A stretch of 48,194 nucleotides of DNA from JAXDLK01 sp034666665 (GTDB lineage: Bacteria; Desulfobacterota; Binatia; JACPRU01), in contig JAXDLK010000300.1 of the NCBI GenBank assembly GCA_034666665.1, positions 1 through 48,194 on the forward strand, written 5' to 3'. Within the stretch, counting starts at the first letter, position 1. Each line of letters opens with the position of its first letter. Below are positions 1 to 11,478 of this stretch, piece after piece. The notes under the pieces were generated by a model. That model was not told where the DNA came from. It did no database searches and worked only from the letters and a program-made list of their open reading frames with translations. The translations under genes were made by a program, and so were the position numbers.

Positions 1-2708
<2,708 letters not shown>

Positions 2709-2786
2709 AAAATTGGCTGAACCGCACGGGGCGTACCCCATGGGCTCAACCGAGTGAGCTACCACGCGCTTGCGCTACTCGTTTCA

Positions 2787-2815
2787 GTGTCACGTGCAGG
2801 AGCTGCACGTGACGC
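2787..2815 (-). other. Perfect hairpin in the tRNA-Ala/23S spacer
   Basis: Arms GTCACGTGCA (2789-2798) and TGCACGTGAC (2804-2813) are exact reverse complements around a 5-base loop, and the stem extends by a G-T and a G-C pair. It lies in the precursor RNA between tRNA-Ala and the 23S 5' end. A processing or RNA-folding role is an inference. There is no T-tract, so it is not a typical intrinsic terminator. Confidence 0.6.
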
Positions 2816-2832
2816 CGGTTACCCAGATACGA

Positions 2833-2845
2833 TTGTCAAAGACCT
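2833..2845 (-). promoter_or_regulatory. boxA-like antitermination element before 23S
   Basis: On the minus strand this reads GGTCTTTGACAAT, close to the bacterial boxA core (TGCTCTTTAACA). The same GGTCTTTGA core occurs in the leader ahead of 16S near 5000. BoxA elements in rRNA leaders and spacers recruit NusB/NusE to prevent premature termination. The assignment rests on similarity and position only. Confidence 0.4.
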
Positions 2846-2936
2846 TACGAATCGAACGAGCTCGAGGCTCGCTCCTCCAAGGGTCAGTCTATACCCACTG
2901 GCCCTTGGACCAGCGATCTCACTTCTCTTCTTCCGA

Positions 2937-3009
2937 TGGAGCTGATGGGGATCGAACCCACGACCTCCGGCTTGCAAAACCGGCGCTCTCCCAGCTGAGC
3001 TACAGCCCC
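2937..3009 (-). tRNA. tRNA-Ala (anticodon TGC)
   Basis: The minus strand folds as a standard tRNA of 73 bases. It starts GGGGCTGTAGCTCAG, has a TTTTGCAAG anticodon segment (anticodon TGC) and a GGTTCGATCC T-arm, and ends CAGCTCC plus discriminator A. The acceptor stem has the G3-U70 pair that identifies alanine tRNA. CCA is not encoded, unlike in the adjacent tRNA-Ile. Its place in the 16S-23S spacer is typical of bacterial rRNA operons. Confidence 0.97.
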
Positions 3010-3018
3010 GGTTGGATA

Positions 3019-3095
3019 TGGTGGGCCTAGGTAGAGTCGAACTACCGACCTCACCCTTATCAGGGGTGCGCTCTAGCCAGCTGAGCTATAGGCCC
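3019..3095 (-). tRNA. tRNA-Ile (anticodon GAT)
   Basis: The minus strand gives a 77-base tRNA. It starts GGGCCTATAGCTCAG, its anticodon segment CTGATAAG carries GAT, its T-arm is GTAGTTCGACTCTAC, and its acceptor TAGGCCC is followed by A and an encoded CCA. It is separated from tRNA-Ala by nine bases. The Ile-Ala order in the spacer is the common bacterial arrangement. Confidence 0.97.
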
Positions 3096-3142
3096 GCAAG
3101 TCCCTGTCGAACCTCCTGTCCCCGATGTCGGGAGTCGGCCGA

Positions 3143-3166
3143 GGTCTTTCAAAACTAAGCAGTGAG
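3143..3166 (-). other. 16S processing stem, 3' arm
   Basis: The plus strand here reads ggtctttcaaaactaagcag followed by tgag. It matches 22 of 24 positions of the reverse complement of 4982-5005, on the other side of 16S. The two arms therefore pair in the precursor RNA and enclose 16S. This is the classical layout of an RNase III processing stem. The pairing is seen directly; cleavage by RNase III is inferred. Confidence 0.75.
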
Positions 3167-3282
3167 CCCCCGACGGTTTCGGATCCGAATCGGGAGAAGG
3201 CCGCGTCGCCTCCACCGAGCGCGATGCGGCCAAAAAGATGAAGATCAGGTCGTCCATTGACGAGCCGAAGCTCGTCTCGGGA

Positions 3283-4851
<1,569 letters not shown>

Positions 4852-4981
4852 AACTGGATGATCCCGACTCGGAATCACTTCGACCGTCAGGCTCTCGAAA
4901 CCGCCCGAAGGCAATTCCGAGGGTCGCTTCCTTGACCTCCCGAGAACCGTTTCCGGCTCCGAGGTGGCCCGGGAAGCTGGT

Positions 4982-5005
4982 CTCACTGCCTAGTTTTCAA
5001 AGACC
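4982..5005 (-). other. 16S processing stem, 5' arm, with boxA-like core
   Basis: The minus strand reads GGTCTTTGAAAACTAGGCAG then TGAG in the leader about 130 bases ahead of 16S. It is complementary to 3143-3166 at 22 of 24 positions and forms the left arm of the stem that loops out 16S. Its first part, GGTCTTTGAAAAC, also resembles boxA, so the segment may serve both antitermination and processing. Confidence 0.7.
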
Positions 5006-5029
5006 TGGCCCCCCTGGGGGCGAATCAAT

Positions 5030-5059
5030 CTTATAAAGGCCGTTTCGCGTGAGTGTCAA
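5030..5059 (-). promoter_or_regulatory. rRNA operon promoter
   Basis: The minus strand has a perfect -35 TTGACA (5054-5059) and a -10 TATAAG (5030-5035) with an 18-base spacer; the overlapping TTATAA gives 17. Transcription would begin near 5023 and give a leader of about 170 bases before 16S. It lies only 34 bases beyond the stop codon of the upstream aldehyde oxidoreductase gene. It is the best sigma-70-type match noticed in the window, as expected for rRNA. Confidence 0.75.
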
Positions 5060-5093
5060 CACGCCGCGCGAAAATACCTCGCCGAGTGACGTC

Positions 5094-6899
5094 TTAGGTG
5101 AGTGAAAGCTCCTTCAGCTTGTCCGACGTCGGATTGCCCTGCGGATCCCATCCGCGCTGCTGATAGTAGTCGTCGAGGAGCTGTTCGAGCGGCACCACAT
5201 GACCCTTGCTCGCGCCCTCCGTGAGCGGCTCGTTCAGCATGCGCGGCGGCAGCGAGTCGTCACTGCGCGTGAATCCTGCGCGGTTGTTGAAGAGCCGCTC
5301 CAGATTCCACACCCGCTCTCCCGCCTGAAGCATCTTCGGAACGTCGAGATCCACTCCGAGCGCCGTGTTGACCATTGCGACGAGCGCATCCTGGGGCATC
5401 GCCATCGTCGAAAAGAGGCAAATGCCGGAGGAATCCACGAACGCTGTGGAATCCTGGAGAATCTTCATCCAGTACCCCTTCTCCTCGGTCACGAACGGGT
5501 CGAGCTTGACCGGGTTGCCGAAGTGCTCGAGCGACACGGAATAACCGCGGAGATGGCAGGCGCCGCGGTTGGAGGTGGCGTAGCCGAGTCCCATGCCCAC
5601 CGAGCCTCGCGGATCGTACGCAGCGAACGCCTGCTTCTTCGAGCCGATGAACAGCTCGGGATGGCCGTACTTCTCGGCGATCCGGTAACCGCCTTGCTGC
5701 AACATCGCGCCGAATCCTTCACCGGTGCCCATCCACTCCATCATGTCGACCACCGCTTCGGCATCGCCGAACGGCAACGGACGGCCGATGTCGGATTCCG
5801 GAAGGTATCCGCGCTCGAAGAGCTCCATCGCCGTCGCGATCGTGCAGCCTGCCTCGATCGTGTCGACACCGACCTCGTTGCACAAGTAATTCGCCTTGAT
5901 GATGGCCGCGAGGTCGTCCACGCCGCACGACGTGCCAAGGCCGAAGATCGTCTCGTACTCGGGCCCCTCCCCGCGACCGTCGAATTTCCCGTGGCCGGTG
6001 ACCTTCGTCACGCGGCCGCAGTTGATCACGCAGCTGTGGCAGCCGCGGTTTCGCGTCATGAAGTCCTTCTTCACTCGCTCGCCGTTCACCTTGCTGGCGC
6101 CGGCGAACACCCCGTATTGAAAATTGTTTGTGGGCAGGATGCCGACCATGTTCATGTAGTCGACGGTGCTCGCCGTACCGAACATGGTGAGACCACCGGC
6201 GACGGGGGACTTGCCTACGAGCTGTACGGCGTTGCCGGCCGCCTGCATGAAGTTGCGGTCGGCGACGCGAACGCCTTTCGTTCCCCATGCGGCGATCGCC
6301 TTCAGGTTCTTGGCGCCCATCACGCCGCCGACGCCGGATCGGCCCGCAGCGCGCCCTTTGTCGTTCATCACGCAAGCGATCCGTGATCGCTGCTCGCCGG
6401 CAGGACCGATCGAGGCCACCTTGGCGTCGGGGTGCGTCTCCTCGCGGATCATGTCCTCCGCGATGTGGACCTGCTTTCCCCACAGATGATTCGCCGGACG
6501 GATCTCGACGCGATCGTCGAGGATGAACAGGTAGACCGGCTCGCTGGCCTGGCCCTCGATCATCAGGAAATCGTAGCCGGCGAAACGCAGAGCCGGGCCG
6601 AAGTAGCCGCCAGAATTCGAGCAGGCGATCGCGCCGGTGAGCGGTGATTTCGTGATCACCATGTAACGCCCGCCGGTCGGCGCGTAGGTGCCGGTCAGCG
6701 GGCCGGTGGCGAAGATCAGGGGGTTCCGCGGATCGTAGGCGTCGATCGTCGGATCACCGATGGCGTCGAGGAGCAGTTTGCTCCCGAGTCCCCGGCCGCC
6801 GATGAAGAGCTCCTGCAGCGCGCGGGGGATCGGCTCTTTCCGGATCGTGCCGTCCGACAGGTTCACGCGGAGCAACGTCGCAGAGGGGATTCCGGCCAT
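5094..6899 (-). CDS. aor: Aldehyde:ferredoxin oxidoreductase (tungsten-type)
   Basis: A 601-residue member of the AOR family: enzymes with a tungsten bis-pterin and a [4Fe-4S] cluster that oxidise aldehydes (or reduce acids) with ferredoxin. The N-terminal domain has the family's GGRGLGSKLL segment (34-43) and RSGVGGVMGAKNLKAI (187-202). Cluster ligands are visible as C287-x2-C290-x3-C294, plus C494 in SGICLFS. Length matches the family. The start at 6899 is chosen because GGAGGT lies five bases ahead; a start at 6935 would add 12 residues without such a site. The protein has no signal peptide, so it is cytoplasmic. No ferredoxin partner gene is adjacent. Substrate unknown. moaA at 37171 could supply part of the pterin cofactor pathway. 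Confidence 0.93.
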   Translation of the reverse strand: MAGIPSATLLRVNLSDGTIRKEPIPRALQELFIGGRGLGSKLLLDAIGDPTIDAYDPRNPLIFATGPLTGTYAPTGGRYMVITKSPLTGAIACSNSGGYFGPALRFAGYDFLMIEGQASEPVYLFILDDRVEIRPANHLWGKQVHIAEDMIREETHPDAKVASIGPAGEQRSRIACVMNDKGRAAGRSGVGGVMGAKNLKAIAAWGTKGVRVADRNFMQAAGNAVQLVGKSPVAGGLTMFGTASTVDYMNMVGILPTNNFQYGVFAGASKVNGERVKKDFMTRNRGCHSCVINCGRVTKVTGHGKFDGRGEGPEYETIFGLGTSCGVDDLAAIIKANYLCNEVGVDTIEAGCTIATAMELFERGYLPESDIGRPLPFGDAEAVVDMMEWMGTGEGFGAMLQQGGYRIAEKYGHPELFIGSKKQAFAAYDPRGSVGMGLGYATSNRGACHLRGYSVSLEHFGNPVKLDPFVTEEKGYWMKILQDSTAFVDSSGICLFSTMAMPQDALVAMVNTALGVDLDVPKMLQAGERVWNLERLFNNRAGFTRSDDSLPPRMLNEPLTEGASKGHVVPLEQLLDDYYQQRGWDPQGNPTSDKLKELSLT

Positions 6900-6925
6900 G
6901 ATTACCTCCGATCGATCTTCGCCGC

Positions 6926-6954
6926 TAACTACCATCCGTAGTGAAGAGCGACAA
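6926..6954 (-). promoter_or_regulatory. Possible promoter of the aldehyde oxidoreductase gene
   Basis: On the minus strand TTGTCG (6949-6954) and TAGTTA (6926-6931) are separated by 17 bases. The predicted start near 6919 would leave a 20-base leader containing the GGAGGT ribosome site. The match is moderate (4 of 6 at -35), so the gene may also be read from the DHH operon upstream. Confidence 0.3.
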
Positions 6955-6997
6955 GGACGCGTGGCCTAGCCGAGCCACCTCGAGCCGCGACGCGGCG

Positions 6998-7456
6998 TCA
7001 GCTCTCGCGGAGCACGCGTGCGACGGCCGGAACGGCGCGCGTCAGCATCGTCAGACGCGACGCGCGGTCTCCGGCGCGCTCCGCGAGGGTCGTCCGGTAG
7101 TCGCCGATCGCCGAACGTAGATCTTGCTCGCGAGCAGGATCGACGTCCTGCGCCGCCGTCAAACATCCATTGATACGGTCGGCGATCTCTTCGAGCTTCT
7201 TCGAAGACTCTTCGTCGATCTTCGACCCGAGGAGCTCTTCCCAGAGCGCCAGCACCACCTGGGTCGGCAGACCGTCCCGTCCGAGACCGGCGGTGCGCTG
7301 GTACAACTGATGCGCGATCGACGTCGGGCTGGAAAGGACGCGTTGCGAAACCACGGTGTTCGACCGCAGGAGCTTCTCGCGGAGCATGCCGAGATGGTGA
7401 AATTCGACGAGCTCTTCGACCAGCTCGCCGAACTCCGCGAGCGTCAAGCGCGCCAT
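6998..7456 (-). CDS. Uncharacterised small alpha-helical protein
   Basis: A 152-residue protein of unknown family, beginning MARLTLAEFGELVEELVEFH. The sequence is rich in Glu, Leu and Arg with almost no predicted strand-forming stretches. It looks all-helical and soluble, without signal peptide, cysteine motif or membrane segment. It sits 54 bases after the DHH phosphoesterase gene and 98 bases ahead of the aldehyde oxidoreductase gene on the same strand, so it is probably cotranscribed with the former. The opposite-strand frame here is a GC-rich shadow. I do not recognise the family and assign no function. Confidence 0.7.
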   Translation of the reverse strand: MARLTLAEFGELVEELVEFHHLGMLREKLLRSNTVVSQRVLSSPTSIAHQLYQRTAGLGRDGLPTQVVLALWEELLGSKIDEESSKKLEEIADRINGCLTAAQDVDPAREQDLRSAIGDYRTTLAERAGDRASRLTMLTRAVPAVARVLRES

Positions 7457-7510
7457 CGCGCCTCCCTTGCCACCCGTCGTGCGACCATCTCAGCGCAGAA
7501 CGGCGGGCGT

Positions 7511-8533
7511 TCAGGAAACCAGACCGCGCGCGCTGGTCGAATCCACCGCCAACGCCTTCAGCAGGCGATCCTTGATCCGCACGGCGATCTTCTCGGCCGC
7601 GACGCCGCCTTCGGCGACGCGCACGCGACCGCCTGCGATCATGTCGTGACCACCGGCCGATTTGCTGCCGAGCACTTTGCGCAGAAGCTCCCCCGCGTTG
7701 ATGTCTCGTAACGTCGTCCGGAGCGACACGTAGAGGTACTTGTTGTAGAAGCCCATCGCCGCCGACCACTCGACCTGGTCCAGGCGGAGCAGAAAGTCGG
7801 CGACTTCCGCGACCATGTCGGGGTACTGCACCTCGTTCAGCACCGAGATCACCAGCTTGTCGTAGATCTGCGCCTTTTCGATCGCGTCGCGGAATCCCTG
7901 GAAGTATTCGCGCGGCACGCGCGCGTTCTCGATCTTCGAGAGCCGGCGCTTGTTCGTGTGCGGATACAGGAACTGGCTCGCGGCGACGTCGGCGGGAGTC
8001 GCCTCCCGTCCGAGGTCCTGGGTCTCCGCGGCGATCCCGTAGAAGAGCGCCGTCGCGACCTTCGGATCTACCGGGACGTGCGAGTCGTGCAGATACTCGG
8101 ACAAGATCGTCGAGGTGGCCCCGTATTCGGAGCGCAAATCGAGAAACGCGACGCCCGGGTACTCCGCGTAGGCGGGGTGGTGATCGATCACCACCGTCGG
8201 GATGAAGCCTTCGGGCAGCGAATTGTTCGCCCGCCCCGGTTGGGTATCGACAAGCGCGACCATGGTGTCGGACTCGAAGTCGATGTCGCCCACGGAAACC
8301 AAATTGATGTTGAGGTACGTGAGCATCGCGCGGTTCTCGGCGCGTCCGACGATCCCGCCCTGCGCGATCAATGCGTCGCGTTTCGTGAGCTGCTGCACGA
8401 GGTAGCGCAGCGTCGCCGCGCTCGCGAGCGCGTCGGGATCGGGATTGTCGTGCGGCAGGATCACGAGCGCGCCCGGCCGGTCGATTGCCTGCAGGAGCGC
8501 CGGCAACCTGCCCTTGGAATTTCCGTTTTGCAT
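7511..8533 (-). CDS. DHH-family phosphoesterase (NrnA/RecJ-like fold)
   Basis: A 340-residue DHH/DHHA1 phosphoesterase. Metal-binding motifs run in order: HDNPDPDALASA (28-39, motif I), VDTQPG (motif II) and VIDHHPAY (the DHH signature). The C-terminal DHHA1 domain ends with SAGGHDMIAGGRV, the GGH motif that contacts substrate. The family hydrolyses short oligonucleotides (nanoRNase), pAp or cyclic dinucleotides. The length and lack of extra domains fit an NrnA-like role, but the substrate cannot be read from sequence. It is the first gene of a minus-strand group with its own promoter-like sequence upstream. The ATG at 8531-8533 is the natural start. Confidence 0.9.
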   Translation of the reverse strand: MQNGNSKGRLPALLQAIDRPGALVILPHDNPDPDALASAATLRYLVQQLTKRDALIAQGGIVGRAENRAMLTYLNINLVSVGDIDFESDTMVALVDTQPGRANNSLPEGFIPTVVIDHHPAYAEYPGVAFLDLRSEYGATSTILSEYLHDSHVPVDPKVATALFYGIAAETQDLGREATPADVAASQFLYPHTNKRRLSKIENARVPREYFQGFRDAIEKAQIYDKLVISVLNEVQYPDMVAEVADFLLRLDQVEWSAAMGFYNKYLYVSLRTTLRDINAGELLRKVLGSKSAGGHDMIAGGRVRVAEGGVAAEKIAVRIKDRLLKALAVDSTSARGLVS

Positions 8534-8537
8534 AACT

Positions 8538-8549
8538 CGGCGATCGCCG
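8538..8549. other. 12-bp perfect palindrome in the DHH gene leader
   Basis: CGGCGATCGCCG reads the same on both strands and lies between the predicted -10 box and the start codon of the DHH phosphoesterase gene. It could be an operator or a small hairpin in the leader. In DNA this GC-rich a 12-base palindrome is not rare, so position is the only support. Confidence 0.25.
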
Positions 8550-8557
8550 AACGAAAA

Positions 8558-8587
8558 ACTATAAGCAGCCCTGCACGGGAATGTCCA
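8558..8587 (-). promoter_or_regulatory. Probable promoter of the DHH phosphoesterase gene
   Basis: The minus strand carries TGGACA (8582-8587, 5 of 6 to the -35 consensus) and TATAGT (8558-8563, 5 of 6 to the -10) with an 18-base spacer. The predicted start near 8551 lies about 20 bases before the ATG. The divergent tldD gene begins 115 bases away on the other strand. Confidence 0.5.
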
Positions 8588-8648
8588 TCGGGTCGGTCCC
8601 GAAGGCCACGTCGTTCAAGCAGGCGCGCGGATCTGGTACCGTCGCACG

Positions 8649-10118
8649 ATGGAAACCACGCCGATCGAAGCGCCGAAGCGCTTCTTCTTCGACCGCTATG
8701 GTCTTTCCGACGGCGAGCTCGAGCACGTGCTCGGCTCCGCGCTCGAGCGGCGCGCGGATCACGCGGATCTGTATTTCGAGTTCCGTCTCTCCGAGAGCGT
8801 TCAGCTCGAGGAGTCGATCGTCAAGAGCGCCAGCCGAAACGTTTCTCAGGGCGTGGGCGTCCGCGTCCTCGCAGGAGATCGCACCGGCTACGCGTATTCC
8901 GACGAGATCACGCGCGACAAGCTGGAGATCGCCGCCTCGTCGGCGCGGCAGATCGCCGCGAGCACCGGCACCGGGCTGCCTGAGCCACTGACTTCGCGCT
9001 CGCCGCGCGCGGATCTCTATCGCCTCGAGCATCCGCCGGTGGAGGCCGAGCTCGCGCGGAAGATCGAGCTGCTCTCTCGCATCGACGTCGAGGCCCGTCA
9101 CTACGACCCGAGAATCAAGAACGTGCTCGCTTCGATCGCGTGCGAGCAGAAGGTCGTCTTGATCGTCACGTCCTCCGGAGTCGTCGCCGAGGACGTCCAG
9201 CCTCTCCTCCGGCTGCAGGTGACGTGCGTCGCGGAGGATGGCGACTCGCGTCAGCGCGGCAGCTTCGGCGGCGGAGGTCGGAGCGAGCTCGAGTTCCTGC
9301 TCGAGGCGGATCCCTCGGAGCCGGACCTACCGCGCTTTCTGAAGTTCACCCGCGAAGCAGCGAGTCAGGCGGTCCGCAACCTCGACTCGGTCGAAGCGCC
9401 CGCCGGAAGCCAGACGGTCGTGCTCGGGTCCGGCTGGCCCGGGATCCTGCTGCACGAAGCGATCGGCCACGGGCTGGAAGCGGACTTCAATCGCAAGGGC
9501 GTGTCCGCGTTCTCGAACCGGCTGAACCAGCGCGTGGGATCCGAGCTCTGCACGGTCGTGGATGACGGAACGATCGCTGCCCGACGTGGATCTCTGAACG
9601 TCGACGACGAGGGGACCCCGACGAGCCGCACCGTGTTGATCGAGAAGGGAATCCTCAAGGGCTACCTCCAGGACCGGTTGAACGCCGCGCTCCTCCGCAT
9701 GCCGCTCACCGGCAACGGGCGGCGCGAGAGCTTCGCGCACATTCCCATGCCGCGGATGACGAACACCTTCATGCTCGCCGGCGAGGACGATCCGGCAGAC
9801 ATCATCCGCTCCGTCGATCGGGGACTCTACGCGGTCTATTTCGGCGGCGGTCAAGTGGACATCACGAACGGCAAATTCGTGTTCTCCGCGAGCGAGGCGT
9901 ACCTGATCGAGGGCGGTCGTCTCACCCGGCCGGTCAAGGGCGCCACTCTCATCGGCAGCGGTCCCGAGGTGCTGAAGCGGATCTCTCGGGTCGGCTCCGA
10001 CCTGCGGCTCGACGAAGGCATCGGCACCTGCGGCAAGGACGGCCAGTCCGTCCCCGTCGGCGTCGGGCTCCCGACGATCCGCATCGACGGTCTCACCGTC
10101 GGCGGAACTCGGGTGTGA
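8649..10118 (+). CDS. tldD: TldD-type metalloprotease subunit
   Basis: A 489-residue TldD. The zinc motif HEAIGH (H269, E270, H273) is the HExxxH signature of this family and sits in its usual surroundings (WPGILLHEAIGHGLEADFN). The N-terminal half is the PmbA/TldD domain that makes the ring-like cavity. TldD works with TldE (PmbA) as a heterodimer that degrades unfolded or flexible peptides in the cytoplasm. In E. coli it matures microcin B17 and degrades CcdA. The partner gene follows after 7 bases, so the two are an operon. No precursor-peptide or RiPP-modification gene is visible nearby, so a housekeeping peptide-turnover role is more likely than natural-product maturation. Confidence 0.95.
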   Translation: METTPIEAPKRFFFDRYGLSDGELEHVLGSALERRADHADLYFEFRLSESVQLEESIVKSASRNVSQGVGVRVLAGDRTGYAYSDEITRDKLEIAASSARQIAASTGTGLPEPLTSRSPRADLYRLEHPPVEAELARKIELLSRIDVEARHYDPRIKNVLASIACEQKVVLIVTSSGVVAEDVQPLLRLQVTCVAEDGDSRQRGSFGGGGRSELEFLLEADPSEPDLPRFLKFTREAASQAVRNLDSVEAPAGSQTVVLGSGWPGILLHEAIGHGLEADFNRKGVSAFSNRLNQRVGSELCTVVDDGTIAARRGSLNVDDEGTPTSRTVLIEKGILKGYLQDRLNAALLRMPLTGNGRRESFAHIPMPRMTNTFMLAGEDDPADIIRSVDRGLYAVYFGGGQVDITNGKFVFSASEAYLIEGGRLTRPVKGATLIGSGPEVLKRISRVGSDLRLDEGIGTCGKDGQSVPVGVGLPTIRIDGLTVGGTRV

Positions 10119-10125
10119 GACGCCG

Positions 10126-11466
10126 ATGGATCTTCGAGACGCGGTCGAGATCGTGCTCGAGGGGGGCGGCCGCTCGGGCGCCAGCGACGTAGAAGTCGTC
10201 GCCGCCGAGGGGGAGAGCCTCGAGGTCGGCGTCCGCCTCGGAGAGGTCGAGAAGCTCAAGCGATCGCGGGACCGGCGCCTGGCGATCCGCTCGTTTTGCG
10301 GCTCTTCGAGCGCGGTCTGCTCGACCGCAGATCTCTCTCTCGATTCGCTTCGCGCGCTCGCCGGCCAGTGCGCGGAGCTCGCTCGTGCGACCGCGCCCGA
10401 TCCGTTCGCGGGACTGCCGGAAGTCGCCGGCGGGAGCTCGTCCGCCTCGCTGGACCTCTTCGACGCGCGCGCCGAGAGCTTCACGGTCGAGGACGCCTTG
10501 GCGCTCGCCAAGCGCGGGGAAGCCGCCGCGCTCGAATCCGATCCTCGCCTCTCCAACTCCGAAGGCGCGGAGTTTCGCGCCGGACATCACCGGCTGATCT
10601 ACGCGACGTCGCGCGGCGTCGAAGGAGAGTACCGAACGTCTCGCTTTTCGCTCTCGGTGGTGCCCGTCGCGAAGGCCGGCGACCAGATGGAGCGCGACTA
10701 CTGGTACGCCTCGGCACGCCACTTCAGCGACCTCGATCCGCCGGAAGCGGTCGGCGCCAAGGCGGCGGAGCGCACGCTCCGGCGGCTCGGCGCGCGGGCC
10801 GGCCATACCAAGGCCGTGCCCGTCGTCTTCGACCCGGAGACGAGCGCCACGCTCCTCGGCCACTTGGCCGCCGCGGCATCCGGGTCGACGATCTACCGGG
10901 GCACGTCCTTTCTCGCCGGTCGTCTGGGGGAGCGACTCGCGCCTCCGGGGATCACGGTCGTCGACGATCCGCTGCTTGCGCGGCGCCTCGGGTCGCGGCC
11001 GTTCGACGGGGAAGGACTGGCGACACGGCGGAACGTGCTGCTCGAGGACGGCGTGTTTCGCAGCTATCTCCTGGACACGTACTCGGGACGGAAGCTCGGC
11101 ATGGAGTCGACGGCGAGTGCCGTCCGATCCCTCGCCGAGCCGCCCTCGGCGGGTCCGTCGAACCTCTATCTCGTCGCCGGCGCCGCGACTCCGGAGGAGA
11201 TCGTCGCATCCGTGACCGACGGGCTGTACGTGACCGAGCTGATCGGTTTCGGTGTGAACCCGGTGACCGGGGACTACTCGCGAGGAGCAGCGGGCCTGTG
11301 GATCGAGAACGGGCGTCTCGCCCACCCCGTGCACGAGGTGACGATCGCCGGAAACCTGCTCGAGATGTTCCGCTCGATCGAGCTCGTCGGCAACGATCTC
11401 GAGTTCCGCTCGACGATCACCGCGCCCACGCTGAAGATCGCGCAGATGACCGTCGCCGGCGCCTGA
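10126..11466 (+). CDS. pmbA: PmbA/TldE, TldD partner subunit
   Basis: A 446-residue TldE/PmbA homologue, 7 bases downstream of tldD. It shares the overall fold (an N-terminal domain beginning MDLRDAVEIVLEGGG, and a C-terminal stretch with GLYVTELIGFGVNPVTGDYS). It lacks the HExxxH zinc motif: the equivalent region reads TSATLLGHLAAAASGS. This is the known division of labour, TldD holding the metal and TldE completing the heterodimer. It ends 12 bases from the convergent bioB stop. It has no signal peptide and is probably cytoplasmic. Confidence 0.94.
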   Translation: MDLRDAVEIVLEGGGRSGASDVEVVAAEGESLEVGVRLGEVEKLKRSRDRRLAIRSFCGSSSAVCSTADLSLDSLRALAGQCAELARATAPDPFAGLPEVAGGSSSASLDLFDARAESFTVEDALALAKRGEAAALESDPRLSNSEGAEFRAGHHRLIYATSRGVEGEYRTSRFSLSVVPVAKAGDQMERDYWYASARHFSDLDPPEAVGAKAAERTLRRLGARAGHTKAVPVVFDPETSATLLGHLAAAASGSTIYRGTSFLAGRLGERLAPPGITVVDDPLLARRLGSRPFDGEGLATRRNVLLEDGVFRSYLLDTYSGRKLGMESTASAVRSLAEPPSAGPSNLYLVAGAATPEEIVASVTDGLYVTELIGFGVNPVTGDYSRGAAGLWIENGRLAHPVHEVTIAGNLLEMFRSIELVGNDLEFRSTITAPTLKIAQMTVAGA

Positions 11467-11478
11467 CGGCCGAGCGCC

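Noticed and set aside
5199..6386. A 395-residue plus-strand open frame
   Set aside because: Antisense to the aldehyde oxidoreductase, which has all family motifs. Similar long shadows occur opposite tamB, secD, tgt and others.
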